Assembly (NCBI GenBank): GCA_050290225.1
Contig: JBNKHG010000043.1
Location: 1 to 20,877 of the forward strand
DNA from: JBNKHG01 sp050290225
Lineage (GTDB): Bacteria > Pseudomonadota > Gammaproteobacteria > Pseudomonadales > Cellvibrionaceae
DNA length: 20,877 bases
Direction of reading: 5' to 3'
Shown here: positions 16,154 to 20,877 of the stretch, in pieces
Layout: the number at the start of each line of letters is the position of its first letter
How positions within the stretch are numbered: the first letter of the stretch is position 1
Program-made: the position numbers and the translations under genes
The notes under the pieces: model-generated
Seen by the model: the letters and a program-made list of their open reading frames with translations, nothing else
The model's database searches: none
Told to the model about the DNA's origin: nothing

Positions 16154-16171
16154 ACGACAGTTTTTTGTCGT
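16154..16171. other. Small hairpin downstream of cpxA
   Basis: ACGACA GTTTTT TGTCGT is a perfect 6-bp stem with a T-rich loop, 66 bp after the cpxA stop. The T-run is in the loop rather than after the stem, so terminator function is doubtful. Confidence 0.3.
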
Positions 16172-16240
16172 CCATTCAACAAGTACTGACGCGACGTCCA
16201 TAACACCTTGAAATTCCTGGCAATTTAAAACCCCCGACAT

Positions 16241-16257
16241 TTGGCACAATTTTCGCT
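16241..16257 (+). promoter_or_regulatory. Candidate sigma-54 (RpoN) promoter of the diguanylate cyclase gene
   Basis: TTGGCACAATTTTCGCT carries the -24 GG and -12 GC dinucleotides at the required spacing, with TGGCAC intact. It differs from YTGGCACG-N4-TTGCW at two core positions (G to A and T to C). No sigma-70 promoter of comparable quality is seen in the 198-bp gap. Transcription would start near 16268, just upstream of the candidate start codons. Confidence 0.45.
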
Positions 16258-16295
16258 TGTTATGAAAAGCGACAACTAAAGACGATTTGTGGAAA

Positions 16296-17315
16296 ATGCC
16301 CGGCATAAAGGTCGCTGCCAGCCGCCTTCGACCAGTGCAAATATGGATGATGCAGGAAATGACGATATTGAGATCGATGCACACAGGCCCCAAAGCGCTG
16401 GACAAAAAGAATAAACTGGTACGCCTCCACTCGCCAATCAATCTGGCGAAGCAAGCGGAAATGCGCCTGCGCCTGAGCCAGTCGCTGCAATCGAGCCTTG
16501 ACCTGCGCCGCATTCTGGACCTGTTCTTCCTTCACGCCCAGGAATTGGTGGATATCGATGGCCTCGAATACCGCAATAACGACGAACAAATCATTATACA
16601 GCTGGAAAAAAGTGCCCTGCACCATTGTGATTACCGGTTGATTACACCGGAGGACAACCTGGGTGAATTGGTGTTCAGTCGGGACCGCCGCTTTGCGGAA
16701 GAGGAGCTGGCGACATTGGAACTCCTGATCGGATGCCTGATATTTCCATTACGCAACGCCTTGCAATACCGCTCCGCCCTGCAAACCGCCATGCGCGATC
16801 CACTTACCGGCATCGGCAACCGCGCAGCACTGGACAACGCCCTGCACCGTGAACTGCGCACAGCGGAGCGCCTCCACCAGGAGCTGTCGTTGCTGATGAT
16901 CGATATCGATCACTTTAAGTCGGTCAATGACACCCACGGCCACGCCTGTGGTGACCAGGTTATCAAACAGGTGGCCGAAGCCATACTCGCCGTCACCCGC
17001 CAGACCGATATGACCTTCCGCTACGGAGGAGAGGAATTTGTTGCCATGCTAAGCAATACGCCTCTAGACATAGCCACCGCCATCGCAGAGCGCATTCGAC
17101 GGTATATCGAGACCAACCCAATCCAATGCCGGGATCATGAAATTCAAACCACGATCAGCGTCGGCGTCAGTTGTCTCAAGGAGCAGGAGCCTATCAAGAA
17201 GCTGTTCGATCGCGCCGACCGCGCGCTTTATCAGGCCAAGCATCTTGGCCGCAACCGGGTGATTAGCGAAGCCAGGGATCACGCCGGAGTTTCCAGCGCC
17301 ACATCCGGATTATGA
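16296..17315 (+). CDS. GGDEF diguanylate cyclase with N-terminal sensor-like region
   Basis: The C-terminal half is a full GGDEF domain that would make c-di-GMP from two GTP. Visible blocks are DPLTGIGNR, metal-binding LLMIDIDHFKSVND, active-site RYGGEEF, and the RQTD inhibitory I-site exactly five residues upstream, so product feedback is expected. The N-terminal ~160 residues have no membrane segment and a helix-rich stretch (RLRLSQSLQSSLDLRRILDLF) that may lead into a divergent GAF-like sensor. The start is uncertain. The frame opens at a TTG at 16287, ATG at 16296 is the first ATG, and ATGs at 16347, 16350 and 16377 are possible. None has a strong ribosome binding site. It has its own candidate sigma-54 promoter. 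Confidence 0.85.
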   Translation: MPGIKVAASRLRPVQIWMMQEMTILRSMHTGPKALDKKNKLVRLHSPINLAKQAEMRLRLSQSLQSSLDLRRILDLFFLHAQELVDIDGLEYRNNDEQIIIQLEKSALHHCDYRLITPEDNLGELVFSRDRRFAEEELATLELLIGCLIFPLRNALQYRSALQTAMRDPLTGIGNRAALDNALHRELRTAERLHQELSLLMIDIDHFKSVNDTHGHACGDQVIKQVAEAILAVTRQTDMTFRYGGEEFVAMLSNTPLDIATAIAERIRRYIETNPIQCRDHEIQTTISVGVSCLKEQEPIKKLFDRADRALYQAKHLGRNRVISEARDHAGVSSATSGL

Positions 17316-17354
17316 GCCCGACTCCGGACGCTGCCGATGACCGGGACCAGACAA

Positions 17355-17370
17355 GCCAGGATTTCCTGGC
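17355..17370. terminator. Hairpin between convergent diguanylate cyclase and rluB genes
   Basis: GCCAGG ATTT CCTGGC is a perfect 6-bp stem with a 4-nt loop, midway in the 86-bp convergent gap. It lacks a strong T-run on either strand, so a bidirectional terminator role is plausible but weak. Confidence 0.35.
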
Positions 17371-17401
17371 GAACCGCCATTACTCTCGGCTATAAATCCG
17401 A

Positions 17402-18322
17402 TCAGGATCTGCGCTCAGGCCTCGGACGCCGACCTTTACCCGTACGCAGCTTGCGCTGGTGCCTTGCCTGCTGCTCTTTCTCGCTTTGGGACAGCGGGGT
17501 GTTTTTCACCCGTTCTATACCCGCCGTCAGACAAAGGTCATTCACCTCCTTGTCGCTGAGCTCCAACCACTGACCCACGCGTACATGGGAGGGAATAAAA
17601 ATATTGCCGTAACGAACCCGCTTGAGGCGACTGACTTTCACGCCCTGTGATTCCCACAAGCGACGCACTTCGCGATTGCGTCCCTCCATCACCACGCAGT
17701 AAAACCAGTGGTTTCGACCTTCGCCGGCGCCGTCGACAATATCGGTAAAGCGCGCCACGCCATCGTCGAGCAATACACCTTCGCGCAGGCGCGTTTTCAT
17801 ATCCTCGTCCACGTCCCCCTGAACGCGCACCAGGTACTCGCGATCAATCACTGAGGATGGGTGCATCAGTTTGTTGGCCAGTGCCCCGTCGTTGGTGAAC
17901 AGCAACAGGCCACTGGTATTGAAGTCCAGTCGCCCCACAGAAATCCAGCGTTCGTCCTTGATTTTGGGCAAGCGATCATAAACCGTGCGCCGACCTTCAG
18001 GGTCCGAGCGGGAACAGATTTCCCCTTCCGGTTTGTTATAGAGCAATACCCGGCAACGTCTGGCCTTTGCTTCCTTGATATGAACACGTCGGCCGTTGAA
18101 AAACACCTTGTCCTGCAGGTTGACACGATCCCCCAGTCTGGCCGTGGCGCCATTGACCTGAACCTGGCCGGCCTCGATGGCACGCTCCATCTCACGCCTT
18201 GATCCCAGGCCGGCGCGCGCCAGCACCTTTTGCAATTTTTCGTCAGAGGAAGTGCCGCCGGGGGCAATCGTACCATCAACCGTCTTGGCAGCCGGGGTTG
18301 AGCGGTTATCTCGTTTACTCAT
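17402..18322 (-). CDS. rluB: 23S rRNA pseudouridine synthase RluB
   Basis: RluB isomerises U2605 (E. coli numbering) of 23S rRNA to pseudouridine. The 306-residue protein has an N-terminal S4 RNA-binding domain (~27-75, KLQKVLARAGLGSRRE) and an RsuA-family catalytic domain with the invariant Asp D133 in GRLDFNTSGLLLF. EGRNREVRRLWESQG and the lysine/arginine-rich tail (KGRRPRPERR) fit RluB. The first ~26 residues form a Ser/Thr/Gly-rich extension. It lies 17 bp downstream of scpB, the conserved scpA-scpB-rluB order in this class, so it is cotranscribed. RluE or RluF are alternatives, but the context supports RluB. Confidence 0.9.
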   Translation of the reverse strand: MSKRDNRSTPAAKTVDGTIAPGGTSSDEKLQKVLARAGLGSRREMERAIEAGQVQVNGATARLGDRVNLQDKVFFNGRRVHIKEAKARRCRVLLYNKPEGEICSRSDPEGRRTVYDRLPKIKDERWISVGRLDFNTSGLLLFTNDGALANKLMHPSSVIDREYLVRVQGDVDEDMKTRLREGVLLDDGVARFTDIVDGAGEGRNHWFYCVVMEGRNREVRRLWESQGVKVSRLKRVRYGNIFIPSHVRVGQWLELSDKEVNDLCLTAGIERVKNTPLSQSEKEQQARHQRKLRTGKGRRPRPERRS

Positions 18323-18339
18323 ACACAGACGGGACGCCC

Positions 18340-19356
18340 CTAGGCGTCCTCGGATTCCTTCAAATTATTACTCACGGTCGCAGGCTCCTGCACCCCTTCG
18401 CTTTCAAACAGCGATCCCTTGACGGTACTGGCACTGGCCACCGGAGGCTTGACGTCCTCCGCCGTCACGGATGGCGTGTCTGATACGTCCACCAGCGTTT
18501 CGCTCAGTTCTTCGTTCAATTCTTCGTTCAGCTCATCTTTCGACTCTTCGTTCAGATCATCTTTCGGCTCTTCGTTCAGTTCTTCGTTCAGTTCTTCGTT
18601 CAGTTCTTCGTTCAGTTCTTCGTTCAGTTCTTCGTTCAGTTCTTCGTTCAGTTCTTCGTTCAGTTCTTCGTTCAGTTCTTCGTTCAGTTCTTCATTCAGC
18701 TCTTCAGCCAATAGGGCTCCGCCCTCTTTTTCCGCCTCGGCCACGGCGGCTTCTTCCGCCAACGCCTGCTTGACTGCGGCCGTCTCCTCCTCACCCAGGT
18801 CGAGCGACTTGTTCAGTTCATCGAGGTCTCGAATTTCACCCAGACTCGGCAGGTCTTCCAGGCTTTTGAGATTGAAATAGTCGAGGAATTGCCGGGTAGT
18901 CGCATAGAGAGAGGGCCGACCAGGCACGTCGCGGTGTCCAACCACCTTGATCCAGTCCCGCTCACTGAGGGTTTTGATAATATGGGAACTGACCGCCACA
19001 CCTCGTATCTCTTCGATATCGCCTCGGGTAATGGGCTGGCGATAGGCAATCAGTGCGAGAGTCTCGAGCAAGGCACGGGAATACTTTTGCGGTTTTTCAT
19101 CCCACAGCCGGTTGATCCAGGGGGCGGATTCCTCGCGCACCTGGAAGCGCCAACCGGTGGCCACCTCCTTGAGTTCAAAACCACGATCACCGCAGTCGGC
19201 CTGAATCTCTTCCAGAGCCGCCTGCACATCCTCTTTGGTGGGTATGCTATCGTCGCCTTCAAACAGTGACAGCAGGCGGGCTACACTCAGGGGTTGGCCC
19301 GCCGCCAGGATGGCGCCTTCTAAAATTTTTCGCAGCTGTGCTTTTTCTATACTCAT
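18340..19356 (-). CDS. scpB: Segregation and condensation protein ScpB with repeat-expanded C-terminus
   Basis: ScpB binds the kleisin ScpA in the SMC-ScpAB condensin that compacts and segregates chromosomes. Residues ~1-170 are the usual tandem winged-helix core, with ILEGAILAAGQPLS, YSRALLETLALIAYRQPITR and the GRPSLYATT block all visible. Family members are commonly ~170-260 residues; this one is 338. The excess is an acidic tail. Residues 217-288 are 18 consecutive tetrapeptides based on Asn-Glu-Glu-Leu (ten exact), followed by a Ser/Thr/Val-rich end. The tail is not part of the conserved fold and is probably helical or disordered. scpA lies 252 bp upstream, an unusually large gap filled by tandem repeats, and rluB follows after 17 bp. 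Confidence 0.92.
   Translation of the reverse strand: MSIEKAQLRKILEGAILAAGQPLSVARLLSLFEGDDSIPTKEDVQAALEEIQADCGDRGFELKEVATGWRFQVREESAPWINRLWDEKPQKYSRALLETLALIAYRQPITRGDIEEIRGVAVSSHIIKTLSERDWIKVVGHRDVPGRPSLYATTRQFLDYFNLKSLEDLPSLGEIRDLDELNKSLDLGEEETAAVKQALAEEAAVAEAEKEGGALLAEELNEELNEELNEELNEELNEELNEELNEELNEELNEELNEELNEEPKDDLNEESKDELNEELNEELSETLVDVSDTPSVTAEDVKPPVASASTVKGSLFESEGVQEPATVSNNLKESEDA
18493..18708. repeat. 12-bp minisatellite within scpB (18 units)
   Basis: Reading on the plus strand the unit is CAGTTCTTCGTT, encoding Asn-Glu-Glu-Leu on the minus strand. Nine units in the middle-right part (residues 225-260) are identical at DNA level. Flanking units are diverged (NEEP, KDDL, NEES, KDEL, SETL, AEEL). 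Unit length is a multiple of three, so copy-number change would keep the frame. Confidence 0.95.
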
Positions 19357-19380
19357 GGTCTTTTTTCAACAGGCACGGGA

Positions 19381-19600
19381 CTGTTATCGGCAGCTCAAAG
19401 CTATTGCCAGTAGCGCTAGGCTATTATCAGTAGCTCAGGGCTATTATCAGTAACTCAGGGCTATTATCAGTAACTCAGGGCTATTTTCAGTAACTCAGGG
19501 CTATTTTCAGTAACTCAAGGCTATTATCAGTAACTCAGGGCTCTGATCAGTAGCTCAAGGCTCTAATCAGCAGCTCAAGGCTGTGCTCACTAGTTCAGGA
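19381..19600. repeat. 20-bp tandem repeat, 11 copies, between scpA and scpB
   Basis: Eleven head-to-tail units begin every 20 bp from 19381 to 19581, consensus CTATTATCAGTAACTCAGGG. Central units are nearly identical and the outer ones are more diverged. Stop codons occur in the unit and 20 is not a multiple of three, so it is non-coding in all frames. It occupies most of the 252-bp gap within an operon whose genes are usually close together or overlapping. Confidence 0.95.
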
Positions 19601-19608
19601 CGCTCACG

Positions 19609-20598
19609 TTACTCCGCTCTGGCTTTAACGTGTATCGCGCCAAAATCTTCGCTTTGAATAATCTCAACCAGAGATTCCTTAATCAGTTCCATCACCGCCA
19701 GGAAGGTCACCACCACGCCCAGACGTCCCTCTTCCACGGTAAACAGTTGCACAAAGGGCATAAACTGGTTGTGGGAGAGTTTGTCCAACACCTGGGTCAT
19801 GCGCTCACGGGTCGAAAGCCTTTCCTTTTCCACATGATGGCTCTCAAACATATCCGCACGACGCAACACTTCCGATAACGCCAACAGAATTTCGCGCATT
19901 TCCACCTCTGGCTCGGGACGGGTCAGGTTACGATCCGGGGCCTGGGCACTGGCGACAAAAACCTCGCGGCCGGTGCGCGGTAATTCATCGATATCCTCGG
20001 CAGCCACCTTAAAGCGCTCGTACTCCTGCAATCGGCGTATCAGCTGCGCACGCGGGTCCTCTTCGTCCTCTTCCCCTTCGCTGGAACGCGGCAGCAGCAT
20101 GCGGGATTTGATTTCCGCCAGCATGGCGGCCATTACCAGGTATTCCGCCGCCAGCTCGAAATGCATGGCGTCCATCATTTCGACATAGGCCATATACTGG
20201 CGGGTAATCTCCGCCACATTGATGTCGAGAATATCGATATTCTGGCGCCGAATCAGGTAAAGCAACAGGTCCAGCGGCCCCTCAAAGGCCTCCAGGATTA
20301 CCTCCAGGGCATCAGGCGGAATATACAGGTCTTTGGGCAGTTCGGTGTACGCCTTGCCCTGGACGATGGCGAAGGGCATTTCTGACTGTTCGGGCGCTCC
20401 CGTATTAGCGCCGGTTTCAGCACTATCAACCGTTACGGCCGGATCAGGTTCAGCAGCGGACGCTTGCTGGGGTACCTCTTGAATACTGAGCAGGGGTTCG
20501 GCATCTGACTGAGGGGTTCTGGGGGTGGCGCCAACATCCTCAAGCGACTTTTCCGTCCCTGCGTTTTCCATCACCATCTCGTCAGTATCAACTGTCAC
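19609..20598 (-). CDS. scpA: Segregation and condensation protein ScpA (kleisin)
   Basis: ScpA is the kleisin that bridges SMC heads and recruits ScpB. The N-terminal kleisin domain is clear from ~residue 100: LEAFEGPLDLLLYLIRRQNI, DINVAEITRQYM, then LAAEYLVMAAMLAEIKSRML. The C-terminal winged helix includes VVVTFLAVMELIKE near the end. The first ~73 residues are an acidic, Ala/Thr/Pro-rich extension absent from typical ~250-280-residue ScpA. The frame starts at a GTG (20598) with a weak ribosome binding site. Internal ATGs at 20577, 20571 and 20379 are alternatives, and the last gives a family-like start (MPFAIVQGKAY) but has no ribosome binding site. A good promoter lies ~95 bp upstream. 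Confidence 0.92.
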   Translation of the reverse strand: MTVDTDEMVMENAGTEKSLEDVGATPRTPQSDAEPLLSIQEVPQQASAAEPDPAVTVDSAETGANTGAPEQSEMPFAIVQGKAYTELPKDLYIPPDALEVILEAFEGPLDLLLYLIRRQNIDILDINVAEITRQYMAYVEMMDAMHFELAAEYLVMAAMLAEIKSRMLLPRSSEGEEDEEDPRAQLIRRLQEYERFKVAAEDIDELPRTGREVFVASAQAPDRNLTRPEPEVEMREILLALSEVLRRADMFESHHVEKERLSTRERMTQVLDKLSHNQFMPFVQLFTVEEGRLGVVVTFLAVMELIKESLVEIIQSEDFGAIHVKARAE

Positions 20599-20693
20599 TC
20601 TATAGGACCCGCCGCAGCTTTGAATACTTGTTTTATTGCCGTTGCTTGCGTACCACCCTATCCGGGCGCTTACCCCGGTACGCCGGGCGGAAC

Positions 20694-20723
20694 ATTATAG
20701 CGGTATTTGCCAGACGGTGACAG
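20694..20723 (-). promoter_or_regulatory. Sigma-70 promoter of the scpA-scpB-rluB operon
   Basis: On the minus strand CTGTCA (20718-20723) and a perfect TATAAT (20694-20699) are separated by 18 bp. Transcription should start near 20687, giving a ~90-nt leader to the scpA GTG. A CCCGG/CCGGG stem (20674-20687) falls at the very start of that leader. Confidence 0.6.
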
Positions 20724-20746
20724 CACACGCCCCAACAGTTAAATGA

Positions 20747-20811
20747 CTCCCGGCATAGCCGGGAGCTTATTGGGTTACGCCCTCAAAGGGCTCTTATTGC
20801 GCCCAAGGCGC
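20747..20811. repeat. Cluster of three REP-like hairpins
   Basis: Three perfect short hairpins, each with a 3-nt loop, follow one another: CTCCCGGC-ATA-GCCGGGAG (20747-20765), GCCCT-CAA-AGGGC (20779-20791) and GCGCC-CAA-GGCGC (20799-20811). CTTATTG recurs between them (20766-20772 and 20793-20799). The last stem overlaps the stop codon of the truncated minus-strand ORF. The layout resembles repetitive extragenic palindromes. The first stem could also help terminate transcription of that ORF. Confidence 0.55.
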
Positions 20812-20877
20812 TACCAGCCTCCAAGCTCCAACTGATCCTTGCGTATGTCTTCCTGTTCCTGATTGCGGATGTATTCC
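20811..20877 (-). CDS. 3' end of a truncated ORF, possibly an IS200-like/REP-associated transposase
   Basis: The last 21 codons of a minus-strand frame (ending in TAG at 20811-20813) read EYIRNQEQEDIRKDQLELGG followed by W. The rest lies beyond the window. YIRNQE-type helices are common at the C-termini of IS200/REP-associated tyrosine transposases, and such genes are usually flanked by REP hairpins, like those immediately downstream here. With only 21 residues the family cannot be fixed, and an ordinary gene end is also possible. Confidence 0.35.
   Translation of the reverse strand, partial: EYIRNQEQEDIRKDQLELGGW

Noticed and set aside
18419..18880. Plus-strand frame encoding Ser-Phe repeats across the scpB minisatellite
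   Set aside because: It is the complementary reading of the scpB repeat. The minus frame continues a conserved ScpB domain, so this one is a by-product.
19381..19600. CRISPR array
   Set aside because: The 20-bp units are directly head-to-tail with no unique spacers, and no cas genes are nearby.

Overview
The window looks like a chromosomal segment of a free-living, probably marine gammaproteobacterium. The gene set (cmoA-cmoB, cmoM, a CpxR/CpxA-type pair, a FldB-type flavodoxin, scpA-scpB-rluB) is typical of that class. ScpAB rather than MukFEB condensin and the moderate GC content point towards a Cellvibrionales/Pseudomonadales-like lineage. That placement is inference from gene content only. 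No rRNA, tRNA, CRISPR array, prophage or complete insertion sequence is visible.

Layout, left to right. (1) 1-1900: an edge with no convincing gene, a hypothetical protein, a membrane protein with a C-terminal J-domain resembling Pam18/Tim14, and a secreted His/Gly/Tyr-rich repeat protein. (2) 1927-5080: mazG-like then cmoM on the minus strand, divergent from a GIY-YIG protein by only 34 bp. A DUF599 membrane protein (minus) and a DTW-domain tRNA aminocarboxypropyltransferase (TapT/YfiP type) follow. (3) 5165-8533: a large M16C zinc metalloprotease of the presequence-protease type with a hotdog thioesterase 9 bp downstream. (4) 8709-11132 (minus): a response regulator whose receiver domain is fused to a long helical repeat (TPR-like) region, followed by a soluble histidine kinase. 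(5) 11234-13656: cmoA-cmoB, possibly led by a 52-codon ORF whose stop overlaps the cmoA start, converging on fldB. (6) 13932-17315: a CpxR/CpxA-like two-component pair with a CpxR-box-like sequence upstream, then a GGDEF diguanylate cyclase with a sigma-54-like promoter. (7) 17402-20598 (minus): scpA-scpB-rluB, with a perfect TATAAT promoter before scpA. (8) 20599-20877: a cluster of small GC-rich hairpins and the last 21 codons of a minus-strand ORF cut by the window edge, possibly a REP-associated/IS200-like transposase.

How the genes fit together. CmoA makes carboxy-SAM, CmoB uses it on tRNA U34, and CmoM methylates the product, so the window holds the SAM-dependent end of the cmo5U/mcmo5U wobble pathway plus a second tRNA modifier (TapT). 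ScpA and ScpB are the kleisin and winged-helix partners of SMC. RluB modifies 23S rRNA and is their usual neighbour. Two separate phosphorelay pairs and a c-di-GMP synthase make up the signalling content.

The most unusual sequence is in the scp operon. An 11-copy, 20-bp non-coding tandem repeat separates scpA from scpB, and the scpB 3' part carries a 12-bp minisatellite encoding 18 tetrapeptide units based on Asn-Glu-Glu-Leu. Most genes are ordinary housekeeping or conserved genes. I see no clear undescribed defence or mobile system.
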